Shown one piece after another: positions 54,240-62,955 of a stretch of 64,000 bases of DNA. This DNA comes from Bacillota bacterium (lineage in GTDB: Bacteria > Bacillota > Clostridia > Lachnospirales > Lachnospiraceae): the NCBI GenBank assembly GCA_023386815.1, contig JAEWIZ010000005.1, positions 1 through 64,000 of the forward strand, in the 5' to 3' direction. Below the pieces are notes generated by a model. That model was not told where the DNA came from, did no database searches, and saw nothing but the letters and a program-made list of their open reading frames with translations. A program made the position numbers and the translations under genes. Positions within the stretch are counted from its first letter, which is position 1, and each line of letters starts with the position of its first letter.

Positions 54240-54959
54240 ATGCTACGAATTGCAATCTGTGATGATGATCAATATATCTGCGCTGAGGTAGAACGTATTA
54301 TAATAGAATATCGTAAACAAGTCAGTGAAGATCTAACCATTGATGTATTTTCTTCTGGAGAAGAGCTATGCAGAGTATTAGCAGAAGAGGAACAGTTCGA
54401 CCTAATATTTTTAGATATTGAGATGAAGCAGGTCAGCGGGGTTGAAGTGGGGAGGTTTATTCGTGAAACCTTACGTAATGATATTTTACAAATTATCTAT
54501 ATTTCAGGAAAGGATAGTTATTATCAGCAGCTCTTTGATGTACGCCCCATGCATTTTATTCATAAACCCATTGAAGCTGATAAGGTTAGGAAAGACATTG
54601 ATAAGGCAATCGAGTTATTTGGAAAGCTGGGTAATACCTTCTGCTTCTCGCAAAATAATAATTTTTACAGAAAACCAATCAAAGATATTATCTATTTTGA
54701 AGCACATGGACGACAAGTAAAATTAGTTGGCGTGGATGAAGAATATTCTTTCTATGGAAGGATAAAAGAGATTCCGCAGAAACTACCAAAATCTCAATTT
54801 TTATTTATACATAAATCATTTTTTATTAATTACCATCATGTAAAACGCTTTAACAACCAGGAAGTAACAATGTCAAATGATAGGGTACTACCAATAAGCA
54901 GAGCTAATAAAGATGAGGTTTTGAACTTTTTACTAGAAAGTGAAAAGGAGGATAATTAA
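54240..54959 (+). CDS. agrA: LytTR response regulator (AgrA-like)
   Basis: The 239-residue regulator has a receiver domain (ICDDDQ acidic pair, phospho-acceptor in LIFLDIEMKQVSG, Lys in IHKPIE) and a C-terminal LytTR DNA-binding domain (130-235: IIYFEAHGRQVKLV, FLFIHKSFFINYHHV). This is the AgrA/VirR design for peptide quorum sensing. Its start codon is 13-14 bases after GGAGGTG, a long spacing, and in-frame upstream codons are possible. AgrC starts two bases after its stop. Confidence 0.9.
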   Translation: MLRIAICDDDQYICAEVERIIIEYRKQVSEDLTIDVFSSGEELCRVLAEEEQFDLIFLDIEMKQVSGVEVGRFIRETLRNDILQIIYISGKDSYYQQLFDVRPMHFIHKPIEADKVRKDIDKAIELFGKLGNTFCFSQNNNFYRKPIKDIIYFEAHGRQVKLVGVDEEYSFYGRIKEIPQKLPKSQFLFIHKSFFINYHHVKRFNNQEVTMSNDRVLPISRANKDEVLNFLLESEKEDN

Positions 54960-54960
54960 T

Positions 54961-56241
54961 ATGGAGCTCTCGCTATATGATGCGGTTTATGTCATTACGA
55001 ATGCTTTTCGTACTTATATGATCTATAAGTTAATGTACATTTTCTGCGAGGAAAGTAAAGTTGAGAAAAGGTGGGAATTATTATCCTACTTTGCCTATAC
55101 AGCTGTGATTACATATTTCTATTTATTTATCGAAATACCGATGGTAATGTTGGCTGTTAATGTGATCGGCTTATTTCTTTTAACCTGTATCTATGAGGCA
55201 GGATTTAAACAGCGGCTTTTATCGGCAGCATATATTTATATGATATTGTTATGCGTTGAAAGCTTTGTAGTACTGATCTCAGGATATAGTAACTTACCAG
55301 TATATGTGCAAAGCACCTACTCGTCTGTTTTTGGAATTATTGCGATAACAATTTTAACCTATGTTGTTGTACTATTTTTACAGAATTCAAAAAATGTAAG
55401 AAAAGGCAGAGATGTACCGGTATTATATTGGTTTAGTATTGTTGCAATTCCGATTATTACGTTGTTCATTATCGTGGTTTTATTCAATTCCGGAGGATTA
55501 TCAAATACGTTACTTATCTTTTCGATTACCTTCATGTTTATGATTAATATCATTACATTTACCTTGTTTGATAGCTTGATTGTTAGCTTTGAGTATCGAA
55601 TGGAAAAGAAAATGCTTATGCAGCAAAATAACTATTATGAGAGCCAGTTTGAATTAATGAAACGAATTTCGGAAACAACTCGAGCGTTCAGACATGATTT
55701 TATGAATCATTTGACAGTAATACAAAGTCTGAGTAAAAAAGAGGAAAAAGCAACGTTAGATGGTTATTTATCTGAACTACAGCAGGTATATACGCAGCAG
55801 AAGGAATATATCCGCACCGGAAACGTGGTAATAGACAGTATCTTAAATTGTAAGCTCCAGGAAGCTGAGATACATGAGATACCTGTTGTACATGATATTA
55901 ATATCCCGGAAGAAATGGATTTCTCTAGTTTTGATATGACAGTCATCCTTAGTAATTTGATGGATAATGCTATAAAGGCATCCCTTAATATTGATAAAGA
56001 TATAAGAAATATTAATATTGTGATTCGTTTTGATAAAGGGGTGTTAAGAGTAACTATAAGAAATAAGTTTAACGGTACCGTATTTTATAAAGGGAAGAAT
56101 ATTGTGACCTCAAAAAAGGACGCAGAAAATCATGGTATCGGACTTGAAAATGTGAAACAGGTAGTAAAAAAATATAATGGTACGTTAGATATTAAGCATA
56201 CCACGGACGAATTCTCAGTCATAGCGCTATTATTATACTAG
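54961..56241 (+). CDS. agrC: AgrC-like histidine kinase
   Basis: The 426-residue kinase has about six membrane segments in residues 1-205, forming the peptide-sensing domain, then a dimerisation helix with FRHDFMNHLTVIQSL (phospho-His) and a GHKL ATPase domain (LSNLMDNAIKASLNI N box, HGIGLENVKQVV G box). This layout is typical of HPK10 kinases activated by cyclic thiolactone peptides. It directly follows agrA. The AgrD and AgrB genes lie 276 bp downstream in the same orientation, beyond a terminator. Confidence 0.92.
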   Translation: MELSLYDAVYVITNAFRTYMIYKLMYIFCEESKVEKRWELLSYFAYTAVITYFYLFIEIPMVMLAVNVIGLFLLTCIYEAGFKQRLLSAAYIYMILLCVESFVVLISGYSNLPVYVQSTYSSVFGIIAITILTYVVVLFLQNSKNVRKGRDVPVLYWFSIVAIPIITLFIIVVLFNSGGLSNTLLIFSITFMFMINIITFTLFDSLIVSFEYRMEKKMLMQQNNYYESQFELMKRISETTRAFRHDFMNHLTVIQSLSKKEEKATLDGYLSELQQVYTQQKEYIRTGNVVIDSILNCKLQEAEIHEIPVVHDINIPEEMDFSSFDMTVILSNLMDNAIKASLNIDKDIRNINIVIRFDKGVLRVTIRNKFNGTVFYKGKNIVTSKKDAENHGIGLENVKQVVKKYNGTLDIKHTTDEFSVIALLLY

Positions 56242-56272
56242 AGAAATCATTAGTTTGCTTACCTTAAATATC

Positions 56273-56314
56273 AACCCAGAACATTGAAGAAGACTCAAAG
56301 TTCTGGGTTTTTTA
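56273..56314 (+). terminator. Terminator between agrC and agrD
   Basis: AACCCAGAAC (56273-56282) pairs with GTTCTGGGTT (56300-56309) followed by TTTT, so agrAC and agrDB are separate transcripts. Confidence 0.85.
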
Positions 56315-56397
56315 TGTGCAATAATATGCATAATTTTACAAATATATCCCAATAAAATGTATAAAATTGACTAAATATTCCTATTTAATATGATTTG

Positions 56398-56412
56398 TTA
56401 CCAGTTATAACA
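56398..56412 (+). promoter_or_regulatory. Candidate AgrA operator, copy 2
   Basis: TTACCAGTTATAACA matches the motif before agrA with a one-base insertion. It lies about 105 bp before agrD; a weak -10 (TATTAT near 56463) is downstream. Confidence 0.35.
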
Positions 56413-56516
56413 TTAAACTTGCATTTCATGACATCGGTCCGTTAACGCGAAAAAAATCTTGTATTATATTCTTAGCCAAACCGCTAAAGCATTTAGTATA
56501 GGAGGATAAGAAGGTT

Positions 56517-56654
56517 ATGAATAAAAAAGTTGAAAAAGTATTAGCAGGCTTATCATTACAGGTTACTAAAAATAATGTGAATAAAACTTGTTCATTTTAC
56601 GCTCATCAGCCAAAGATGCCAACAGGTTGCGAGAAATTACGTAAAGTTAAATGA
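56517..56654 (+). CDS. agrD: AgrD-like autoinducing peptide precursor
   Basis: The 45-residue ORF encodes an amphipathic Lys-rich leader (MNKKVEKVLAGLSLQV), a core with Cys25 (NKTCSFYAHQPKMP) and a basic tail (CEKLRKVK). The Q-P-K-M/E-P signature after the core is characteristic of the clostridial cyclic-lactone autoinducer family. The mature signal would be a thiolactone or lactone ring based on Cys25; the exact ends are unknown. A second Cys (38) lies in the tail. The ribosome binding site is AGGAGG. The stop overlaps the agrB start by four bases (ATGA). Confidence 0.85.
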   Translation: MNKKVEKVLAGLSLQVTKNNVNKTCSFYAHQPKMPTGCEKLRKVK

Positions 56655-57232
56655 GAATTTTAATCGATAAAATCGGTAATCGATTTGTCAGAGACGGTAT
56701 TATTGCAGAGGAAGACAAGGAGTTATATACCTTTGGAATGCAACAGGGAGTGATAATATTACTAAATATTATCAGCACTATTATCATTGGTCTCATATTT
56801 AACATGGTTTGGCAAAGCGTTGTATTTTTATTGGCATATATGCCCTTAAGAAGTTATGCGGGAGGATATCATGCAAGAACACAATTCAGGTGTTATTGGA
56901 TATCTTTGTTTATTGCCGCGGTTGCTCTGTTGGGAATGAGAGAAATCCATTGGACAAGCTTATCAGCTCTTATCTCTGTAATAATATCGGCATGTATCAT
57001 TTTTATGCTGGCACCGGTAGAGGATGCAAATAAACCCTTAGATGCATCGGAAAAGATAATTTACAAAAAAAAGACGAGAAGAATATTCCTGTTTGAAGTA
57101 TTTATTACACTGGTCTTTTGGTTTATTAACAAGGAGATTTCAGTGTGTTGTCTTATGGTGTTTATAATTTTAAGCATCATGTTATTGTTGGGATTAAATA
57201 ATAATAGAAAGTTGATCGAACATCATAATTGA
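56651..57232 (+). CDS. agrB: AgrB-like peptide-processing membrane protease
   Basis: The 193-residue protein has four to six membrane segments and the AgrB catalytic block LRSYAGGYHARTQFRC, with His at GGYHA and Cys eight residues on, the established His-Cys dyad that cleaves AgrD and forms the thiolactone. Its start is translationally coupled to agrD. Length is typical. Confidence 0.93.
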   Translation: MRILIDKIGNRFVRDGIIAEEDKELYTFGMQQGVIILLNIISTIIIGLIFNMVWQSVVFLLAYMPLRSYAGGYHARTQFRCYWISLFIAAVALLGMREIHWTSLSALISVIISACIIFMLAPVEDANKPLDASEKIIYKKKTRRIFLFEVFITLVFWFINKEISVCCLMVFIILSIMLLLGLNNNRKLIEHHN

Positions 57233-57410
57233 TGTTATCTACGGTATCATAGCACAAGGATATCAATTAGAGTCAGAATTTCAACCAGAATCAGAACCAG
57301 AATAAAACAGAAATAATGGGATAGTTCTTATACATAGAGTGAGGGAAATAAATAGTTTATTTGATGCTTTACAGAATTGTAAAGTAATTTAGTGGGGATA
57401 GAATAGAGGA

Positions 57411-57439
57411 GGAGACTGAATACCTAGTAGGCAGTCTCC
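57411..57439. terminator. Hairpin between agrB and the SIMPL gene
   Basis: GGAGACTG (57411-57418) and CAGTCTCC (57432-57439) form an 8-bp stem without a clear U-run, between convergent genes. Confidence 0.5.
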
Positions 57440-57468
57440 AAATTTATGTCCATTTTTAAAAAGGGATT

Positions 57469-58107
57469 TTATTCATAATTAAATTCTACAATCACAGAGG
57501 CTTCAATTTGCTTCGTCCCTCTCTCAATGGGTGTAGCATAAACTCCTTCCCTCATTGCTAGACTCGGGTATGGAATAGGAGTAGCCGTATTCTCTGTAAT
57601 CTTGGAGGGAATCGGATTTAATAAAACTCCAATATTACTGGTAACTGATCTAGCCTTTTCAAAAGCATTGTCTAAGGCATTGTTCAGAGCCTCATTATAG
57701 TAAGCATTAGTATCAGATACTTCAAAATCTACGAGATCGACTACATTAGCACCAGAGCCAACACTAGCGTCTATTAGTTCCCCTACTTGATCCAAATTAC
57801 TTGTTCGGATCTCAAATATGTTTCTTACAAGGTAGCCCTTATCAATCTGTTTACCATCCTCATATTCATAATCCTTATTAATGGTATATTGGTATGTTTT
57901 AATATCTGTGACACCCATGCTTTCTATTGCATCAAGAACTGCTTGGCTTAACCTGGCATTCTCCTGTCCGGTGGACTCTAGGTCTTTACCATTTGTTTGA
58001 ACTCCCAGGCGGATAATTGCAATATCAGGTATGGCAGTTACCTGAGCGGTTCCATTTAAAACCATGAGATGAGTATCGGTAGCATTTTTATTAGGGAAAT
58101 TCAGCAT
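57469..58107 (-). CDS. SIMPL-domain (DUF541) protein
   Basis: The 212-residue protein is one SIMPL/DUF541 domain: MVLNGTAQVTAIPDIAIIRLGVQT, IKTYQYTINKDYEY and a C-terminal strand ASVIVEFNYE. SIMPL proteins form ring-shaped oligomers; bacterial members have been tied to oxidative or envelope stress, but there is no defined reaction. There is no signal peptide here, so this one may be cytoplasmic. Divergent from the PadR gene. Confidence 0.88.
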   Translation of the reverse strand: MLNFPNKNATDTHLMVLNGTAQVTAIPDIAIIRLGVQTNGKDLESTGQENARLSQAVLDAIESMGVTDIKTYQYTINKDYEYEDGKQIDKGYLVRNIFEIRTSNLDQVGELIDASVGSGANVVDLVDFEVSDTNAYYNEALNNALDNAFEKARSVTSNIGVLLNPIPSKITENTATPIPYPSLAMREGVYATPIERGTKQIEASVIVEFNYE

Positions 58108-58198
58108 AAAAGAAATCTCCTTGAGACACGCAAGTGAATCGAAAGATTCATCTTGAAAGTTATATTATTAATATATGGTGGTGAAGAGGATACGAAAC

Positions 58199-58244
58199 AT
58201 GTTCTAAAATACATGTATCATTTCTGTTAATTTTGTGGTATAAT
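58199..58244 (+). promoter_or_regulatory. PadR operator and extended -10 promoter
   Basis: ATGT-TCTAAAAT-ACAT (58199-58214) matches exactly the ATGT-N8-ACAT consensus of PadR operators and ends just before the expected -35. An extended -10, TGGTATAAT (58236-58244), follows. Autoregulation of the PadR gene is likely. Its transcript would have a 185-nt leader in which I see no other gene. Confidence 0.6.
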
Positions 58245-58433
58245 AGCGTCAGATATTATGCTTGTCTGTTTACAGACAGTGGTGCCAAAGCAAGTGTGCA
58301 CATTAGCGCGAAGCATCCGGCCATGGAGCTTGCGTACATGATATGGAAAGCATGGTTCCCATTAATTTTAATGAAGGACTATAGTTCACTAAGGGTAATA
58401 ATATCAATGCTAAACAGCAGGAATGGAGTTAAC

Positions 58434-58982
58434 ATGCGGACACTCAAATATGCTATCTTAGGTTTAGTAAATAGAAAATCAATGACAGGATATGATATTT
58501 CCAAGGAATTTGGAGAAGAACTGATTAATTTTTGGAGCGCGAAACATAGTCAGATATATCCTGAGTTAAAGAAGCTGGTCGATGAGGGACTCGTAGAGTA
58601 TAAAATAGAGATTACAGGTGATGTACTAGAAAAGAAGGTTTATACGATTACAGAAAAGGGGAGAAATGACTTTTTAGTGTGGCTTGAAAAGGATGAAAAA
58701 ATAGAGCCTCCCCCAAAGGATCAATTTCGATTAAGATCATATTTTTCTCATTCTATGGAGCCTGCAGTTTATCAAAAATTACTGGAAAGTCAATTGGAAC
58801 AGAGGAAGAAGAAGCTGACAAAATTAAGTAGACTATTACTCCAATATCAACAAGTCCCGGCCTTTGGAAGTGATAAATTTGGAGACTATTCAGTGATTGT
58901 GGGTGCAAGGTTCAGGGAAGCGGCTTACATTGAATGGCTGGAGCTTTGTCTGGAGGCTGTAAAGGCAGAAATAAATCCATGA
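58434..58982 (+). CDS. PadR-family transcriptional regulator
   Basis: The 182-residue protein has the PadR winged helix (MRTLKYAILGLVNRKSMTGYDISKEFG ... FWSAKHSQIYPELKKLVDEGLVEYKIE) and the C-terminal Vir_act_alpha_C helices (SQLEQRKKKLTKLSRLL). I start at the ATG at 58434; a longer frame starting upstream at 58233 adds 67 residues without PadR similarity and overlaps the promoter. A consensus PadR site lies 220 bp upstream. Target genes besides itself may include the divergent SIMPL gene. Confidence 0.9.
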   Translation: MRTLKYAILGLVNRKSMTGYDISKEFGEELINFWSAKHSQIYPELKKLVDEGLVEYKIEITGDVLEKKVYTITEKGRNDFLVWLEKDEKIEPPPKDQFRLRSYFSHSMEPAVYQKLLESQLEQRKKKLTKLSRLLLQYQQVPAFGSDKFGDYSVIVGARFREAAYIEWLELCLEAVKAEINP

Positions 58983-59077
58983 TACCTATTTCAATATGGC
59001 ATCATGCGGGGAGTATGATTATCCCGGTAATAATTTTATACTTTTTAGGAGTTTTATCGTTCTAAGGATTACTTTTT

Positions 59078-59113
59078 AAGAGTGTCTGGCGTAATGCTGG
59101 GCACTCTTTTTTA
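59078..59113 (+). terminator. Terminator after the PadR gene
   Basis: AAGAGTG (59078-59084) pairs with CACTCTT (59102-59108), followed by TTTTT. The rest of the 58983-59410 gap shows no gene that I can support. Confidence 0.7.
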
Positions 59114-59410
59114 CTTTATTGGAGGGCATGATAATTGTATCAGAAAGTTATTTTTTTATAGGCAATGCGAGGAAAGAATAGAATGTTTTACTATTAACAT
59201 TTGTTATTTTAAGAAAGTGGCATGGTCTAAAATGATCGGATTTTTCTGGCTATTTATAAGAAGATTACATAATATGGAGCACTTTATAAGTAAAATTAAT
59301 GTTATATATTAATAATCCTAAATTGAAAAATGTCGCAAGAAATATTAAGATGACACATGTGCTATTACTTTATAGAGACGATATCAGAAGCGATTTGACG
59401 GAGGTTCATA

Positions 59411-59986
59411 ATGCAGTTATTGAAAGATAGAATTAAAAAAGACGGTAAGATTCGCGGAGGTAATGTTTTAAAGGTCGATAGCTTTTTAAATCACCAGATG
59501 GATATTGAATTATTTGGAGAGATCGGTAAGGAATTTAAGAAAAGATTTGCTGATAGTGATATTACTAAGATACTAACAATAGAAGCATCAGGAATTGGTA
59601 TTGCTTGCATCGCAGCACAGAACTTTAAGGTGCCGGTGGTATTTGCTAAGAAGAACCAGACAAAGAACATTGCAGGAGATGTTTATACCAGTCAGGTGGA
59701 ATCCTTTACCCATGGCAGAGTTTATGACATCATTGTATCGAAGGATTTCCTAAAGCCGGAAGATAAGGTCTTAATAATTGATGATTTTCTTGCCAATGGA
59801 GCTGCATTACTAGGTCTTGCAAAATTAGTGCAGGATGCTGGAGCAACTTTAGTAGGTGCAGGTATTGTGATTGAAAAGGGATTTCAAGAGGGCGGTGACT
59901 TAATACGAGGAAACGGGGTAAGAGTAGAATCTCTGGCCATTGTGGAAGCTATGAGTGAGGAAAACGGAATCGTATTTCGAGATTAA
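59411..59986 (+). CDS. xpt: Xanthine phosphoribosyltransferase
   Basis: The 191-residue enzyme converts xanthine and PRPP to XMP in purine salvage. The PRPP-binding loop VLIIDDFLANGAALLGL is at about 127, and the N-terminal MQLLKDRIKKDGKIRGGNVLKVDSFLNHQ and VVFAKKNQTKN match Xpt rather than other phosphoribosyltransferases. No purine riboswitch is visible upstream. The nucleoside importer genes follow, a fitting context. The ribosome binding site is ACGGAGG. Confidence 0.94.
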   Translation: MQLLKDRIKKDGKIRGGNVLKVDSFLNHQMDIELFGEIGKEFKKRFADSDITKILTIEASGIGIACIAAQNFKVPVVFAKKNQTKNIAGDVYTSQVESFTHGRVYDIIVSKDFLKPEDKVLIIDDFLANGAALLGLAKLVQDAGATLVGAGIVIEKGFQEGGDLIRGNGVRVESLAIVEAMSEENGIVFRD

Positions 59987-60186
59987 AAAAAAATTAAATA
60001 ATATTCAGAATAGATTTAAAGCATTGTGAGAGCATTACACGTACTATTAAGATTTACAAAGGCATGCTATCTTGAACTTTCCTATATTTGAGGAAAATTT
60101 GATAGAAACAGCCTCGTAGATAAAATGTTACAAGGGTAATCCCCAAATACGGAACTAAATCCGGCAAACATTAGGAGGAGAATAGG

Positions 60187-61383
60187 ATGTTTAAAAAGCT
60201 TTTATCATTTACGCTAGTACTTATGATGGTTTTATCTCTGGCAGCATGCGGAACTACGAGTGCTACATCAGGAGATGCAACGGAGGGCGAAGCAGCTGGC
60301 ACAGAGGGAGCAACTACAAGTGAGGGTACACAAACCGCAACAACAGGATTATTTGCACCGGTTGCAAAAGAAGAAATTAAGGTTGGTGTAATACATATTG
60401 GCGATCCTGCAGATGGTGCAGGTTATAGCTTTGCTCATGATCAGGGTATTGTAGCAATGCAGCAGACTCTTGGTCTTTCTGATGACCAGATCGTTCGTAA
60501 GAATAATGTAAGTGATTCTGATGCTGTGGCAATTAGAACAGCGATTGAAGAGTGTTTAGAGGAAGGCTGCCAGATTATCTTTGGTACAAGCTGGGGTTAT
60601 ATGGATACCATGGAGCAGTTAGCTGCGGAATATCCTGAAGTAATCTTCTCACACTGCTCTGGTTACAAGAGCAATGGTACTAACTACAACAACTATTTTG
60701 GACGTATTTACCAAGCACGCTATCTTGCAGGTGTTGCTGCAGGTTTAAAGACACAGTCCGATAAGATCGGCTTTGTAGCTGCAATGGGTAAAGATAACTC
60801 CGAGGTTACCGGTGGTATTAATGCATTTGCAATGGGTATTGAATCTGTTAATCCTGATGCAAAGGTTTATGTTAAAGTTACAAATTCCTGGTTTGATCCT
60901 ACCTTAGAGCAGCAGGCAGCAGAAAGCTTACTTGATATGGGGTGTGATGTTATCGGTCAGCATGCGGACACTACAGCTCCTCAGTTAGCAGCAGAGGCTA
61001 GAGGCGTATGGGGTTGCGGTTATAACTCTGATATGACAAAGGATGCTCCTGCAGCACACTTAACTGCTCCGATCTGGAACTGGGGTGCATATTACACAAG
61101 CTCTGTACAGTCTGTGATTGATGGAACCTGGACAGGTGAGAATTATTTCGGTGGTATGGAAGAAGGTCTTGTAGCAGTTTCTCCATTATCTGAAAATGTG
61201 GCTGAGGGTACGGCTGATGCAATTAATGCCGCAGAGATTAAGATCCTTGGTGGATTTAAGATCTTTGAAGGAAATATCGTAGATAATGAAGGAAACCAGA
61301 TCTGTACAGAAGGCAATGCGCTTACTGATGCGGATATTACAGGTAAAATGAACTGGTACTACAAGAATGTTGTAGTTCAATAA
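60187..61383 (+). CDS. BMP-family nucleoside-binding lipoprotein
   Basis: The 398-residue lipoprotein has a signal peptide with lipobox LAAC (Cys20), a Thr/Gly/Glu-rich spacer and a PnrA/BMP substrate-binding domain (55-398) with GDPADGAGYSFAHDQG, FSHCSGYKSNGTNYNNYFGRIYQARYLAG and GQHADTTAPQLAAEARG. BMP proteins bind purine nucleosides for ABC importers. It starts a set with the ATPase 30 bp on and the permease that overlaps it. The start follows TTAGGAGGAG. Confidence 0.93.
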   Translation: MFKKLLSFTLVLMMVLSLAACGTTSATSGDATEGEAAGTEGATTSEGTQTATTGLFAPVAKEEIKVGVIHIGDPADGAGYSFAHDQGIVAMQQTLGLSDDQIVRKNNVSDSDAVAIRTAIEECLEEGCQIIFGTSWGYMDTMEQLAAEYPEVIFSHCSGYKSNGTNYNNYFGRIYQARYLAGVAAGLKTQSDKIGFVAAMGKDNSEVTGGINAFAMGIESVNPDAKVYVKVTNSWFDPTLEQQAAESLLDMGCDVIGQHADTTAPQLAAEARGVWGCGYNSDMTKDAPAAHLTAPIWNWGAYYTSSVQSVIDGTWTGENYFGGMEEGLVAVSPLSENVAEGTADAINAAEIKILGGFKIFEGNIVDNEGNQICTEGNALTDADITGKMNWYYKNVVVQ

Positions 61384-61413
61384 ATAAGAATTGATTGGGT
61401 GGCAAGAGTGAAG

Positions 61414-62955
61414 ATGAAAAAGGAAGCCATGGCAATCGAACTGAAACAGATTACAAAAACGTTTGGGTCGGTTGTAGCAAACAACAAAATAGACCTGTCC
61501 GTTAAGCAGGGTGAGATTCTCGCCCTGCTTGGCGAAAACGGATCAGGTAAAACAACATTGATGAACATGCTCTCAGGTATCTATAAGCCAGATAGCGGTT
61601 CTATTTTCATTAATGGACAGAGCGTTACCATTAATTCTCCGGAGGATTCCATCCGACTTGGAGTTGGAATGATTCATCAGCATTTTAAGCTGGTGGAAGC
61701 ATTATCGGCGGCAGATAATATTATTTTAGGTGCAAAAGAAAAGGGCTTCTTCCTGAACAAATCAAGATCAGAGAAGATTCGTGAGATTAGTAAACGCTTT
61801 GGATTAGAAATAGATTCAGAGAAGAAAGTATATCAGATGTCCGTAAGTGAAAAGCAGACCGTAGAGATTATCAAAGTGCTTTATCGCCAGGCGGATATTT
61901 TAATTTTAGATGAACCAACCGCTGTTCTTACTCCCCAGGAGACGAAAAAGCTCTTTGAGATCTTAAGACAGATGAAGGCGGAAGGCTGTGCGGTTATCAT
62001 CATAACACACAAACTAAATGAAGTACTGGAAATCAGCGATCGTGTGACCATTCTGCGTAAAGGAGAAAGTGTTGCAACTGTAAATACTGCACAGACAAGC
62101 GCTCAGGAGTTGACGGAAATTATGGTGGGCAGACCCATTGAATTATCCATAGACCATCCAGAGACTGATTTTGATGAGAATTTACTGGAGATACATCATT
62201 TAACTGTTTGTGACGAAGAAGGCTTTCAGATGATCAAGGATATTTCCTTTGATTTAAATCGAGGCGAAATTCTAGGAGTAGCTGGGGTTGCCGGCAGCGG
62301 GCAGAAGGAACTGTGCGAAGCACTCGCTGGACTTCTTCCTGTCAAGCAGGGTGCAATTCTCTATCATAAAGAAAATCTCGTAGGAAAAACACCTAGTGAG
62401 ATTATTAAAATGGGAATTAGCATGAGCTTTATTCCAGAGGATCGACTTGGTATGGGGCTTGCGGCCTCCATGGGAATGGTTGATAATATGCTTTTGAAAA
62501 CCTACCATGAAGGGAAAGGTCCCTTTGTTAGTAAAAAGGCAGCAAGAGAATTATCAAAACGACTGGTAAAGCAATTGCAGATTGTTACACCTAGTGTGGA
62601 TACTCCGGTGCGCAGGCTGTCCGGTGGAAATGTTCAGAAGGTTCTTCTGGGAAGAGAAATTGAGTCACAACCCAATGTACTTATTACGGCTTACGCAGTA
62701 CGAGGCCTTGATATCAATTCCTCTTATACAATCTATGACCTAATTAACGAACAGAAGCAAAAGGGTGTTGGTGTGCTTTTCATTGGTGAGGATCTGGACG
62801 TTATGCTGGAGCTCTGTGATCGCATTATGGTACTATGCAATGGCAAGGTTACCGGTATTGTCAATGCAAAGGATGCTACGAAGGAGCAGCTTGGCTTGTT
62901 GATGACCGATGCATCTGAGAAGGGAGGAGACACTCATCATGGAACGAAGCATTAG
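61414..62955 (+). CDS. Nucleoside ABC importer, duplicated ATPase
   Basis: The 513-residue protein has two ABC domains, as in NupA/YufO. The first has Walker A GENGSGKT, signature MSVSEKQ and Walker B ILILDEPTAVLTP. The second has a degenerate Walker A, GVAGSGQKE, signature LSGGNVQK and VLITAYAVRGLD, normal for this family. The exact start is unclear: GTG 61399, ATG 61414 and ATG 61429 are all in frame, and no ribosome binding site decides between them. The permease gene begins inside its last 17 bases. Confidence 0.92.
   Translation: MKKEAMAIELKQITKTFGSVVANNKIDLSVKQGEILALLGENGSGKTTLMNMLSGIYKPDSGSIFINGQSVTINSPEDSIRLGVGMIHQHFKLVEALSAADNIILGAKEKGFFLNKSRSEKIREISKRFGLEIDSEKKVYQMSVSEKQTVEIIKVLYRQADILILDEPTAVLTPQETKKLFEILRQMKAEGCAVIIITHKLNEVLEISDRVTILRKGESVATVNTAQTSAQELTEIMVGRPIELSIDHPETDFDENLLEIHHLTVCDEEGFQMIKDISFDLNRGEILGVAGVAGSGQKELCEALAGLLPVKQGAILYHKENLVGKTPSEIIKMGISMSFIPEDRLGMGLAASMGMVDNMLLKTYHEGKGPFVSKKAARELSKRLVKQLQIVTPSVDTPVRRLSGGNVQKVLLGREIESQPNVLITAYAVRGLDINSSYTIYDLINEQKQKGVGVLFIGEDLDVMLELCDRIMVLCNGKVTGIVNAKDATKEQLGLLMTDASEKGGDTHHGTKH

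Noticed and set aside
58233..58433. 67-residue N-terminal extension of the PadR frame
   Set aside because: It starts inside the promoter -10 region and lacks family similarity; the ATG at 58434 gives a normal PadR length.
59082..59312. 76-codon ORF between PadR and xpt
   Set aside because: Begins within a terminator, has no ribosome binding site and a composition typical of translated AT-rich spacer.
59340..59410. Purine riboswitch expected upstream of xpt
   Set aside because: Looked for the conserved loop and junction sequences; none found.
62272..62310. Degenerate Walker A in the second half of the nucleoside ATPase as a sign of decay
   Set aside because: This asymmetry is normal for the duplicated sugar/nucleoside ATPase family.
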